The translations under genes were made by a program, and so were the position numbers. Below the pieces are notes generated by a model. The model ran no database searches and was not told the origin of the DNA. It was given only the letters and a program-made list of their open reading frames with translations. Source: Halomonas alimentaria (GTDB lineage Bacteria; Pseudomonadota; Gammaproteobacteria; Pseudomonadales; Halomonadaceae). Taken from it: a DNA stretch of 64,000 nucleotides. The stretch covers positions 1,390,541 to 1,454,540 of the forward strand of contig NZ_WUTT01000001.1 of the NCBI RefSeq assembly GCF_009902005.1. Direction: 5' to 3'. This document shows, one piece after another, positions 1 to 10,987 of this stretch. Positions within the stretch are counted from its first letter, which is position 1. Each line of letters begins with the position of its first letter.

Positions 1-1
1 G

Positions 2-2077
<2,076 letters not shown>

Positions 2078-2093
2078 TACAATCAGGCCTTCT

Positions 2094-2116
2094 ACGGGCG
2101 CCGCCAGGGCGCCCGT
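2094..2116. terminator. GC-rich hairpin after tex
   Basis: A 9-bp inverted repeat (ACGGGCGCC with GGCGCCCGT) around a 5-base loop sits 17 bases after the tex stop. No T-run follows it, so it is only a weak candidate terminator between tex and gshA. Confidence 0.35.
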
Positions 2117-2173
2117 CTCACTATCAGCGAGGCGCGCCGCCTCGGCGCCGTAACCACCAGCAGGGGTGTTATC

Positions 2174-3784
2174 TTGTCCGACTCATTCGCTACCCTCATC
2201 GAACGCCTGGAGGGTCCTGCCCGCCGGGGAGAGTTCAGCCGACTGCGTCGCGGCCTCGAGAAGGAGGGGCTGCGCGTCGACCGCGAGGGGCGCGTCGCCC
2301 AGACGCTGCATCCCCATGCGCTGGGCTCCAAGCTGACCCATCCGCATATCACCACCGACTACTCCGAGGCGCTGCTGGAGTACATCACGCCGGTCACCTG
2401 TCGGCCCGCCGACGCCCTGGAGTTCCTCGGCGACCTGCACCGCTTCAGTTATCGCTACCTGGGCGATGAGCTGATCTGGCCGGGCAGCATGCCGGCACGC
2501 CTCGACGGCAACGACAGCATCCCCATCGCCGACTATGGCAGCTCCAACGTGGGTACCATGAAGCGGGTCTATCGCCAGGGGCTCGATGTGCGCTACGGGC
2601 GCATCATGCAGGCCATCGCCGGGGTGCATTACAACGTCTCGCTGCCCGACGACCTGTGGACGCTGCTGCGTGACCTCGATGGCGAACAGGCCACGCCGTT
2701 GAACGACTATCGCTCGGCGCGCTACTTCGGCCTGATCCGCAACTTCCGTCGCCACAGCTGGCTGCTGCTCTACCTGTTTGGCGCCTCGCCGGCCATCGAC
2801 CGCAGCTTCCTGCCCGACGGCAGAATCCCCGACAAGCTCGAGGCCCACGGCGAGGAGACACTGATCTCGCGCTACGCCACCAGCCTGCGCATGTCGGACC
2901 TCGGCTACCAGAACAAGGTGCAGGAGCAGCTCAAGATCTGCTTCAACTCGCTCTCCAACTACGTCAACACCCTGCGCCACGCCATCTCCACGCCGTGGCC
3001 CGCCTATGAGGCGCTGGGCGTCAACGAGGACGGCGAGTGGCGCCAGCTCAACGCCAACATCCTGCAGATCGAGAACGAGTACTACAGCGATATCCGGCCC
3101 AAGCGGGTGGCCCGTCACGACGAGACTCCCAGCCAGGCCCTGGAGGCCCGCGGGGTGGAGTATATCGAGGTGCGCTGTCTCGACCTCAATCCGCTGCTGA
3201 CCCTGGGCGTGGACGCGTCCCAGATCCACTTCATCGACACCTTCGTGATGTGGTGCCTGCTGTCCGAGAGCCCCTGGATCCCCGATGCCGAGTGCGACAC
3301 CCTCGACGACAACCGGCGCCTGGTGGTGGAGCGCGGCCGTGATCCCGAGCTGCGCCTGTGCCACGCCGGCACGCCGCGCAGCGTCGCCGACTGGGGCGGC
3401 GAGATCCTCGGCGAGATGCGTCGGGTGGCCGAGCTTCTCGACCGCCTGGAGGAGGGCACGCCCCATGCCGATGCCGTGGCCGCCATGCTGCCGCGGCTGG
3501 AGGACCCGGCGTTGACTCCCTCCGGCCAGCTGCTGGCGCGCCTGCAGGAGCGTGGTGAGGAGTTGTCGGATGCCATGCTGGGCATCGCCCGGGAGCAGGC
3601 CGAACGGCTGCGCCAGGAGCCGATGGACCCCGGTCGCGAAGGGATGTTCGACGAGCTGGTGGAGACCTCCCATCGACAGCAGGCGGAGATCGAGGCCGCC
3701 GATCGCGTCTCCTTCGCCGATTTCCTGAGCGACTACTTCGCCCGTGCCCGGGAATCCCGTGTTACCGATGGGGTCAGCCAGTGA
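2174..3784 (+). CDS. gshA: Glutamate-cysteine ligase (gamma-glutamylcysteine synthetase)
   Basis: Catalyses the ATP-dependent joining of glutamate and cysteine, the first and rate-limiting step of glutathione synthesis in the cytoplasm. The 536-residue product has the length of proteobacterial type-1 GshA. Family blocks include the early ALGSKLTHPHITTDYSEALL segment, which holds the metal/ATP-site acidic residues, then LEYITP, and the central IENEYYSDIRPKR block. The start is TTG at 2174, preceded by AGGGG about 8 bases upstream; no ATG start fits the conserved N-terminus. Its stop overlaps the GTG start of dsbB by four bases (GTGA), so the two are co-translated, pairing thiol synthesis with disulfide formation. 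Identification is strong. Confidence 0.95.
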   Translation: MSDSFATLIERLEGPARRGEFSRLRRGLEKEGLRVDREGRVAQTLHPHALGSKLTHPHITTDYSEALLEYITPVTCRPADALEFLGDLHRFSYRYLGDELIWPGSMPARLDGNDSIPIADYGSSNVGTMKRVYRQGLDVRYGRIMQAIAGVHYNVSLPDDLWTLLRDLDGEQATPLNDYRSARYFGLIRNFRRHSWLLLYLFGASPAIDRSFLPDGRIPDKLEAHGEETLISRYATSLRMSDLGYQNKVQEQLKICFNSLSNYVNTLRHAISTPWPAYEALGVNEDGEWRQLNANILQIENEYYSDIRPKRVARHDETPSQALEARGVEYIEVRCLDLNPLLTLGVDASQIHFIDTFVMWCLLSESPWIPDAECDTLDDNRRLVVERGRDPELRLCHAGTPRSVADWGGEILGEMRRVAELLDRLEEGTPHADAVAAMLPRLEDPALTPSGQLLARLQERGEELSDAMLGIAREQAERLRQEPMDPGREGMFDELVETSHRQQAEIEAADRVSFADFLSDYFARARESRVTDGVSQ

Positions 3785-4293
3785 GCGCCCTGGCCCGTCT
3801 CTCGGTGCGCCAGTGGAGCCTCGCCGGCCTGGCCTTCTGTGTCCTGATGATGGTGGTAGCCCTGGGACTCGAGCATATCGTCGGTCTCGAACCCTGCCCG
3901 CTGTGCATCTTCCAGCGCGTGGCGGTGATAAGTGCCGGTGTGGTGTTCGCCCTGGCGGCCATCCACAACCCCGCCGGTCGCCTCGGGGCGGCACTCTACG
4001 GCGTGCTTGGCCTGGCTGCGGTGGGTGGCGGCATCGGCGTGGTGAGCCGCCACCTGTGGCTGCAGTCGCTGCCCGCCGACGAGGTACCCAGCTGTGGCCC
4101 GGGTCTCGACTACATGCTGGATATCCTGCCGCTGCAGGAGGTGGTGAACATGGTGCTCTCCGGCTCCGGAGAGTGCGCCGAGATCGACTTCCTGTTCCTG
4201 GGCATCACGCTGCCGGGCTGGACCCTGGTGGGCTTCATCGTGCTGGCCCTGGCACCGCTGGGCATGCTGCTCTCGGCCTTCCGCGAGCGCTGA
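3781..4293 (+). CDS. dsbB: DsbB, disulfide bond formation protein
   Basis: Inner-membrane quinone-dependent oxidase that reoxidises DsbA in the periplasm. The 170-residue protein has four membrane segments. The first periplasmic loop carries the redox pair C39-P-L-C42 (EPCPLC). The second loop carries C105 (SCGPGLDYM) and C132 (GECAE), which together complete the DsbB relay. The GTG start overlaps the end of gshA, so translation is coupled. No DsbA gene is in the window. Confidence 0.93.
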   Translation: MSALARLSVRQWSLAGLAFCVLMMVVALGLEHIVGLEPCPLCIFQRVAVISAGVVFALAAIHNPAGRLGAALYGVLGLAAVGGGIGVVSRHLWLQSLPADEVPSCGPGLDYMLDILPLQEVVNMVLSGSGECAEIDFLFLGITLPGWTLVGFIVLALAPLGMLLSAFRER

Positions 4294-4312
4294 ACTGCCG
4301 TCGAGGATTGCC

Positions 4313-5173
4313 ATGCTCTACCGCGACTTCGCCACCCAGGAAGCCATCGACCGCGCCTACGATCCCATGATCGGTCGCGACCCGGCGGCGCTGGTGGCCG
4401 ACTGGCGGGCCCGCAGCGACGCCGCCCGAGCCCGCCATCGCGTTTCCCTCGACGTGCCCTACGGGCCCAGCCTGGCCGAGCGTCTCGACCTCTATCACGC
4501 CGAGGATCGCAAGGAGGGCGAGCGCGCGCCGTTGCACCTCTTCTTCCACGGCGGCTACTGGCGTTCGCTGGGCCACCGGGAGTTCGGTTTCATCGTCGAC
4601 GACCTGGTGGCCGCAGGGATCTCGGTGGGGGTGGTCAACTATGCGCTCTGCCCGGCGGTGCGCTTCGCCGAGATCGTGCGTCAGGCCCGCGCCGCCTTGG
4701 CCTGGGCGTATCGCCACGCCGCCGAGGAGGGCTGCGACCCGGCCAGCATCAGCGTCTCTGGCCACTCCGCCGGCGGGCACCTGTGTGCGATGTTGTTGGC
4801 CACCGACTGGGAAGGCGACTATGGCCTGCCCAACGACCTGATCAGGGGAGCGTTATGCGTCAGTGGTTTGTATGACCTCGGGCCGTTTCCCTGGTCATGG
4901 CTACAGCCCAAGCTGCGGCTGGACGGACGCGACGTCGCCGAGTTCAGTCCGGCCTTCCTGCCCTGCCAAGTAGCGGCGAAAGTGAGCCTGGTGGCGGGTG
5001 GTGAGGAGTCCGGCGAGTTCACCCGACAGATGACGGACTACGCCACCCACCTGGGCGAGCAGGGCATCGCGGTCGAGCAGGCCGTGCTGCCCGGCGATGA
5101 CCACTTCTCGATCCTCGAGCACTATCTCGATGGTGGACCCCTGGCCGCGACGGTCAAGGGTTTCCATGCCTGA
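4313..5173 (+). CDS. Alpha/beta-hydrolase, kynurenine-formamidase-like esterase
   Basis: A 286-residue alpha/beta-hydrolase of the esterase/arylformamidase type. It shows the oxyanion-hole motif HGGYW (FFHGGYWRSLG), the nucleophile elbow GHSAGGH, a likely acid in the LPGDDH segment, and the catalytic His in the same DDHFSIL stretch. There is no signal peptide, so it should be cytoplasmic. HGGYW together with the overall length resembles KynB-like and N-formylkynurenine formamidases, but no other kynurenine-pathway gene is present and the substrate is not certain. It lies 19 bases after dsbB on the same strand and converges on the ABC importer operon across a REP array. Confidence 0.75.
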   Translation: MLYRDFATQEAIDRAYDPMIGRDPAALVADWRARSDAARARHRVSLDVPYGPSLAERLDLYHAEDRKEGERAPLHLFFHGGYWRSLGHREFGFIVDDLVAAGISVGVVNYALCPAVRFAEIVRQARAALAWAYRHAAEEGCDPASISVSGHSAGGHLCAMLLATDWEGDYGLPNDLIRGALCVSGLYDLGPFPWSWLQPKLRLDGRDVAEFSPAFLPCQVAAKVSLVAGGEESGEFTRQMTDYATHLGEQGIAVEQAVLPGDDHFSILEHYLDGGPLAATVKGFHA

Positions 5174-5186
5174 GGGGCGACTTCCA

Positions 5187-5447
5187 TCGCCGATAAATCA
5201 GGCTCCCACGGTGCGGGCTGCCACTTAGAGGTTAGAGGGGGCTGCCACTTAGAGGGGGCTGCCATGGAAGCTTCCATGTGGGAGCAGAATTTATTCGCGA
5301 TGAAGGTGGCACCAAAATCGCCGATAAATCGGGCTCCCACGGTGCGGGTAGCCACTTAGAGGGGGCTGCCATGGAAGGTTGCTTGTGGGAGCAGAATTTA
5401 TTCGCGATGAAGGTGGCACCAAAATCGCCGATAAATCGAGCTCCCAC
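5187..5447. repeat. Tandem REP/BIME array (about 2.8 units)
   Basis: This fills nearly all of the 303-base gap between the hydrolase and the ABC operon. Two units start with GTGGGAGCAGAATTTATTCG (5278 and 5385) and end with GCTCCCAC (5340 and 5447); they repeat with a period of 107 bases. A partial unit precedes them from 5187. Each unit is two REP-type hairpins in opposite orientation, joined by a spacer reading CCACTTAGAGGGGGCTGCCA. The spacer is duplicated in the partial first unit. No gene is supported in this gap. It lies between convergent genes and could serve as a bidirectional transcription end or mRNA stabiliser. Confidence 0.85.
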
Positions 5448-5476
5448 AAGGCGGGTCTCCTTTGGGCCAGTTGGTT

Positions 5477-6162
5477 TCACACCCCCAGATAGCGGTCGCG
5501 CAGCGACTCGGTGAGCGCCTCGGCGGGGCCCGCCCAGGCGCTGCGGCCCTTCTCCAGCAGCACGCAGCGGTCGGCCAGGGGCAGCAGCTCCGAGAGGCTC
5601 TTGTCGACAATCAGGATCGCCTGGCCCTGGCCTTTGAGGCGGCCGATCGCCTGCCAGATCTCCTGACGGATCACCGGTGCCAGCCCCTCGGTGGCCTCGT
5701 CGAGCACCAGCAGCCGCGGGTTGGTCATCAGCGCCCGGCCGATGGCGAGCATCTGCTGTTCGCCACCGGAGAGGGTCGCCGCGGCCTGGCGGTCGCGCTC
5801 CCCCAGGCGCGGGAAGAGCGCCTCGACCCGCTGCAGCGTCCACTCGCCGGCGCGGGCGGCCACCAGCAGGTTCTCCCGCACCGTCAGGTTGGGGAAGCAG
5901 CGTCGCCCCTCCGGCACCAGGCCCAGCCCCAGGCGGGCGATGCGGTGGGGCGCCAGGCCGCGCAGCTCGCGCCCCTCGAAGGTGATGCGCCCGGCGTGGG
6001 GCGGGGTGAGGCCGAAGATCGAGCGGATGGTGGTGGTCTTGCCCATGCCGTTGCGTCCCATCAGCGCCACCATCTGGCCCGCCTCCACCGCCAGGTCCAC
6101 CCCGAACAGGGCCTGGGCCGGACCGTAGCGTGTCTCGATGGCTTCCACCTTGAGCATGACGG

Positions 6163-6166
<4 letters not shown>
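5477..6166 (-). CDS. livF: ABC importer ATP-binding protein, LivF type
   Basis: Second ATPase of an importer of the branched-chain amino acid/amide/urea class, acting at the cytoplasmic face of the inner membrane. At 229 residues it has the LivF length. It shows Walker A GRNGMGKTT, the signature LSGGEQQ, and Walker B LLVLDEATEG followed by APVI. The gene is last in a five-gene leftward operon and overlaps the other ATPase gene by four bases. The substrate cannot be read from the ATPase; see the binding protein at the operon head. Confidence 0.88.
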
Positions 6167-6898
<732 letters not shown>

Positions 6899-6906
<8 letters not shown>

Positions 6907-7933
6907 GGGGCTCCCTCCCCGCCAGCCAGCCCATCACGCCGTGGCGGGCGAACAGCACCACGCCGAGCAGCGTAAGCCCCAGGAACAGCTGCCAGTACTC
7001 GGTCAGCCCGCCGAGCAGGGTCTCCATGCTGATATACAGCACGGCCCCGGCCAGGGGCCCGTATAGGCGGCCCACGCCGCCGAGGATGACGATCACCATC
7101 AGCTCGCCGGACATGTGCCAGCTCAGCATGCTGGGGCTGACGAAGCCGTTGAGGTCGGCATACAGCGCACCGGCAAGGCCCGTGATCATCGCCGAGATGA
7201 CGAAGCTCACCAGGCGCACCGGGTAGGGGGTGATGCCGGCGGTGGCCAGGCGGGTGTCGTTGAGTCGCGCCATGGTCAGCGCCGCGCCGAAGCGCGAGCC
7301 CATCAGCCGCGAAGTGAGCGCCATGGCCAGCACCAGACCGGCGAAGCAGATCAGGAAGAAGGTCAGCGGGTCCTGGGTATCCAGGCCCGGCAGCTGGTTG
7401 CGAATGTAGATCGGCAGGCCATCCTGGCCACCGTAGGTGGGCCAGGAGTTGGCGAAGTAGTAGACCATCTGGGCGAAGGCCAGGGTGATCATGATGAAGT
7501 AGACCCCGCTGGTGCGCAGCGAGACGGCACCGATCAGCAGCGCCAGCAGGCCGCAGGCCAGCATCGCGATGGGCCACAGCACCAGCAGGTTGTCGCTGCC
7601 GGGAAACATGCCCATGAAGGCGGTGGCGTCGAAGGCGTGGTAGGCGCCGATGCCGGCCACATAGCCGCCCAGGCCGAAGTAGGCGGCGTGGCCGAAGCTG
7701 ACCATGCCGCCGTAGCCCAGCGCCAGGTTGAGGCCTACCGCGGCCATGGCGATCAGCGTCAGCCGCGAGGCGAGCGTCACGTAGTAGGGGTGCCCCAGCA
7801 AGTCGGCGGCCACCGGCAGCACCAGCAGCAGGGCGAGCATGACGAGCTGCACCGTGCCCCGGCGGCCGAGGCGGCGCGGTGGACGGGCGGGCAGGTCGCC
7901 GGGGAGGGTGCCGGAAGGCGTCTGGTCAGTCAT
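6899..7933 (-). CDS. livM: ABC importer permease, LivM type
   Basis: Inner-membrane permease of 344 residues with about nine to ten hydrophobic segments. It contains the family block LNLALGYGGMVSFGHAAYFGLGGY and later SGVYFIMITLAFAQM, both typical of LivM proteins. A short Pro/Arg-rich cytoplasmic N-terminus precedes the first helix. It overlaps the LivH-type gene by eight bases and the livG gene by eight bases. With LivH it forms the translocation pore. Confidence 0.87.
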
Positions 7934-8846
7934 TGACGGCGAAGAGTCCCTTGGGCTTGAAGGCCAAGATCACGGCCATGAGGATATAGATCAGCATCGA
8001 GGCCAGGGCGGCACCCACGTCGGTGGCCTCGGAAGGCGGCAGGAAGCCGCGGAAGAACAGCGGCAGGAAGACCCGACCCAGGGTATCCACCACGCCGACC
8101 AGCAGGGCGCCGAACAGCGCCCCCTTGATGGAGCCGATGCCGCCGATCACGATCACCACGAAGGCCAGGATCAGCACCGGCTCGCCCATGCCTACCTGCA
8201 CCGACTGCAGCGCGCCGACCATGGCCCCGGCCAGGCCGGCCAGCCCTGCGCCCAGCGCGAACACCGCGGTGTAGAGGCGCGAGATGTCGATGCCCAGGGC
8301 GCCGATCATCTCGCGGTCGCTCTCCCCGGCGCGCACGCGCATGCCCAGCCGGGTCCGCGAGATCAGCAGGTAGAGGCCGATCGCCACGCTGATGCCCACA
8401 CCGATGATCACCAGGCGGTAGAGCGGGTAGCGGGCGTCGCCGGGCAGGGTGACGAAGCCCGACAGCCACGGCGGCGTGTTCAGCCACAGCGGCGAGGAGC
8501 CGAACAGCCAGCGGGTCCCCTCGGAGAAGATCAGGATCAGCGCAAAGGTAGCCAGCACCTGGTCAAGGTGCGGGCGGTGGTAGAGGCGACGGATCACCAC
8601 CAGCTCCACCACGGCACCCACCGCGGCGGCGCCCAGCAGGCCCGCCGAAACGCCCAGCAGGAAGGAACCGCTGGCGGCGGTCACCGCGGCGGTGAGGTAG
8701 GCCCCCACCATGAAAAAGGAGCCGTGGGCCAGGTTGATCAGCCCCATGACTCCGAACACCAGGGTCAGGCCGCTGGCCATCAGGAACAGCATGGTGCCCA
8801 GCTGCAGGCCGTTGATCAGTTGTTCGAGAAGCAGGGTGGCTGACAA
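7926..8846 (-). CDS. livH: ABC importer permease, LivH type
   Basis: Inner-membrane permease of 306 residues. The N-terminus reads LLLEQLINGLQLGTMLFLMA and is followed by GLTLVFGVMGLINLAHGSFFMVGAY, the LivH hallmark. The only start that keeps this N-terminus is TTG (bases 8846-8844), and no strong ribosome site is visible before it, so expression may rely on transcription from the binding-protein gene. A 123-base spacer with heptamer repeats separates it from that gene. Confidence 0.85.
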   Translation of the reverse strand: MSATLLLEQLINGLQLGTMLFLMASGLTLVFGVMGLINLAHGSFFMVGAYLTAAVTAASGSFLLGVSAGLLGAAAVGAVVELVVIRRLYHRPHLDQVLATFALILIFSEGTRWLFGSSPLWLNTPPWLSGFVTLPGDARYPLYRLVIIGVGISVAIGLYLLISRTRLGMRVRAGESDREMIGALGIDISRLYTAVFALGAGLAGLAGAMVGALQSVQVGMGEPVLILAFVVIVIGGIGSIKGALFGALLVGVVDTLGRVFLPLFFRGFLPPSEATDVGAALASMLIYILMAVILAFKPKGLFAVND

Positions 8847-8879
8847 GCGCTGAAATCCGTGAGTGGTGAGTGGTTAGGC

Positions 8880-8968
8880 GTGAGGAGTGAGGAGTGAGGA
8901 GTGAGGAGTTACCCCTCACAAGCGCGAAGCGCGCTCACCCCTCACCAGCCGCGCAGCGGCGCTCACCT
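8880..8968. repeat. Heptamer tandem repeat with hairpins between binding protein and permease genes
   Basis: GTGAGGA is repeated four times head to tail (8880-8907). Two short GC hairpins built on CTCACCCCTCAC and GCGCGAAGCGCGC follow. The CCTCAC segments can pair back to the GTGAGG run. Its place inside the operon, after the highly needed binding-protein gene, suggests it could limit read-through to the permease genes, but this is inference. Confidence 0.6.
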
Positions 8969-8969
8969 C

Positions 8970-10112
8970 TTACATCTTGCAGTCGACGTGGTAGATGTCC
9001 TGGATATCTTCCACGGCGATGCCGAGCAGGCGGTTGGTGGGCTCGCCATCCTCGCCTGCGACCACCTCGCGGACATAGATGTCCTGGATGGGGTGCTGGT
9101 TGGGGCCGAAGCGGAACTCGCCGCGCACCGAGTCGAAGTCCGCCTCGCGCAGCGCCTCGCGGAAGGCGTCCTGGTCGTCGGGGTGGGCCTTCTCCAGGGC
9201 GGAGAGGATCAGGTTGGCAGTATCGAAGCCCTGGGCGGCATACAGGGTCGGCGTGCGGCCATAGGCCTCGCGGAAGCTCTCGACGAAGGCATGATTGGTG
9301 GCGTTGTCGAGGTCGTAGGCCCACAGCGAGGTGTTCCTGGCGCCGATGGCGGCCTCGCCCACCGCCTTGATCAGGATCTCGTCGAAGGAGAAGGCGGCAC
9401 CGAACACCGGCATCTCCACGCCCGCGTTCTGCCACTGCTTCATGAAGGAGATGCCCATGCCGCCGGGCAGGAAGAAGAACAGGCTGTCGGCATCGCTGGC
9501 GCGGATCTGGGCGATCTCGGCGGCGTAGTCGGTCTGGCCCATCTGGGTGTAGAGCTCGCCTGCCACCTCGCCCTCGTAGAGGTGCTTGAAGCCGGCCAGG
9601 GCATCGGTCCCCGCCGGGTAGTTGGGGGCCATGATGATGGGGTTCTCGTAGCCCTGCTCGCGCATCCAGGCGCCCATGGCGCCGTGCAGGTTATCGTTCT
9701 GGTAGGCGACGTTGAAGTAGTTCTCGTGGCACATGCGCCCGGCGAGGTCCGAGGGCCCGGCGTTGGGGGAGAGGTAGAAGGTCCCCTGGCGCACCACCGA
9801 GGGCACCACGGCCATGGCCAGGTTGGACCAGATGATGCCGGTCATGATGTCCACGTCATCGCGCTGCATGAACTCGTTGGCCAGGTTGCGCGCCAGATCG
9901 GGCTTGCGGGCATCGTCCTGCACCAGCACCTCGATATCGTCACGCCCCGACTGCTCGATGGCCAGCAGGAAGGCGTCGCGCACATCGATACCCAGGTGGG
10001 AGCCACCCCCGGAGAGGGTGGTGATCATGCCGATCTTCACCTCTTCGGCGTGGGCGGTGGCAAGGCCGCCGGCGAGGAGCAGGCCGAGACCCAGGCGAGC
10101 AAGCTGTTTCAT
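8970..10112 (-). CDS. Periplasmic substrate-binding protein of LIV-type ABC importer
   Basis: A Leu/Ile/Val-binding-protein-like type-1 periplasmic binding protein. The start chosen is ATG at 10112, giving MKQLARLGLGLLLAGGLATAHA, a clean Sec signal peptide cut after AHA, then EEVKIGMITTLSGGGS, which is the usual strand-1 and ligand-loop region. A GAGG site lies upstream. The mature part keeps the two-lobe PBP1 pattern (YLSPNAGPSDLAG; TDYAAEIAQIRASDADSLFFFLPG). The GMGISFMKQW and SFDEIL segments resemble binding proteins for aromatic acids as much as those for amino acids, so the ligand is open. It heads the operon, followed by two permease and two ATPase genes. Confidence 0.85.
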   Translation of the reverse strand: MKQLARLGLGLLLAGGLATAHAEEVKIGMITTLSGGGSHLGIDVRDAFLLAIEQSGRDDIEVLVQDDARKPDLARNLANEFMQRDDVDIMTGIIWSNLAMAVVPSVVRQGTFYLSPNAGPSDLAGRMCHENYFNVAYQNDNLHGAMGAWMREQGYENPIIMAPNYPAGTDALAGFKHLYEGEVAGELYTQMGQTDYAAEIAQIRASDADSLFFFLPGGMGISFMKQWQNAGVEMPVFGAAFSFDEILIKAVGEAAIGARNTSLWAYDLDNATNHAFVESFREAYGRTPTLYAAQGFDTANLILSALEKAHPDDQDAFREALREADFDSVRGEFRFGPNQHPIQDIYVREVVAGEDGEPTNRLLGIAVEDIQDIYHVDCKM

Positions 10113-10362
10113 GGAGAACCTCGGGAGTGTTGTTGTTAAGCAGTGGCTTGGTATTGTTGGCGTCGACATAGACTACCAAGTAAACGCCGGCGCCAGGCAA
10201 TCGAAAAGGCCGCGATGGTCCTCTTGACGCCATGGGTTCTCCACGTTTGCGGTCGCAGGATTGACAGCCGTCGATGGTAGCGCGACTCTGAGGCTCACCC
10301 GGCCGGGCGCTGGACGCCCTCGGTACCCGCGAGCTTGCTCGACCAAACGAATGGAGGCCCCC

Positions 10363-10866
10363 ATGCTGGAAGATTGCAAGAGCGCGCTGGAGCGCTGGGG
10401 CGGTGTACACAAGCTGATCGATCGTTGGCTGGATGAGCGCCGCGAGCTGCTGGTCAACTTCGTCGAGCTCAAGGAGGCCTGTGACGCCGAGCTGGAAGCG
10501 GTGACCAAGGAGCGCATCGATGGCTTCAGCGAACTGCTGATGGACTACATCAGCGCCGGCCACTTCGAGGTCTACCCCCAGCTGCGCGAGGAGGCCCGCG
10601 CCTTCGAGGATGAATCGGCTCTGACCCTGGCCGACCGCCTGCTGGAGCGCCTGGAGATGTCCACCGAACTGGTGCTCGACTTCGATGCCGAGTACGCCAG
10701 CCCCGGCCGCGTGCGCCAGCACCTCGCCCGCCTGCCTGCGTGGCTGGAGCGCCTGGCCCACGGCCTCACCGAACGCTTCTCCCTGGAAGATCAGCTGATC
10801 GGGCGCATCCATGCCCGCCACGCGCCGGATGCGGCCCGTGCGGAAGCCGCCAGCCGTACCTCGTAG
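10363..10866 (+). CDS. rsd: Rsd/AlgQ family anti-sigma-70 regulator
   Basis: Rsd binds sigma-70 and frees core RNA polymerase for alternative sigma factors; AlgQ is the pseudomonad homologue. The 167-residue protein has the family landmarks LIDRWLDERRELLVNF near the N-terminus, LLMDYISAGHFEVYPQL in the middle, and RFSLEDQLIGRI near the end. The start is ATG 10363, because GGAGG sits five bases before it; a longer frame from 10261 adds a non-conserved extension. A consensus -35 (TTGACA, 10261-10266) lies upstream but with a poor -10. The stop codon TAG lies within the head of a REP element, GTAGGAG. Confidence 0.88.
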   Translation: MLEDCKSALERWGGVHKLIDRWLDERRELLVNFVELKEACDAELEAVTKERIDGFSELLMDYISAGHFEVYPQLREEARAFEDESALTLADRLLERLEMSTELVLDFDAEYASPGRVRQHLARLPAWLERLAHGLTERFSLEDQLIGRIHARHAPDAARAEAASRTS

Positions 10867-10987
10867 GAGCGCGATTGATCGCGCGATTACACGGTCCAAC
10901 CCCGCTGTGTCGGACTCTGGATAAATCTCAGCGATTGCCGCCGGGAGGCCTTCGGCCTCCAGACGCGAGACGCAGTCTCCCTCCTAC
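10863..10987. repeat. REP pair (BIME) between rsd and the RND pump gene
   Basis: Two REP elements point at each other. The left one starts GTAGGAGCGCGATTGATCGC (10863). The right one, read leftward, starts GTAGGAGGGAGACTGCGTCT and ends at 10987. A GGAGGCCTTCGGCCTCC hairpin lies between them. The TAG of rsd (10864-10866) and the TAG of the RND gene (10986-10984) both fall in the GTAGGAG heads. The element fills the gap between convergent genes and probably helps end transcripts from both. Confidence 0.8.

Noticed and set aside
2183..3994. Open frame of about 600 codons on the minus strand opposite gshA/dsbB
   Set aside because: Composition is Gly/His/Gln-rich as expected for an antisense GC frame, with no family motif.
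5187..5447. CRISPR array
   Set aside because: Units are tandem and nearly identical in full, with no unique spacers and no cas genes.
5278..5514. Small protein gene in the REP array (78 codons)
   Set aside because: It is only the REP repeat translated; no ribosome site or conservation.
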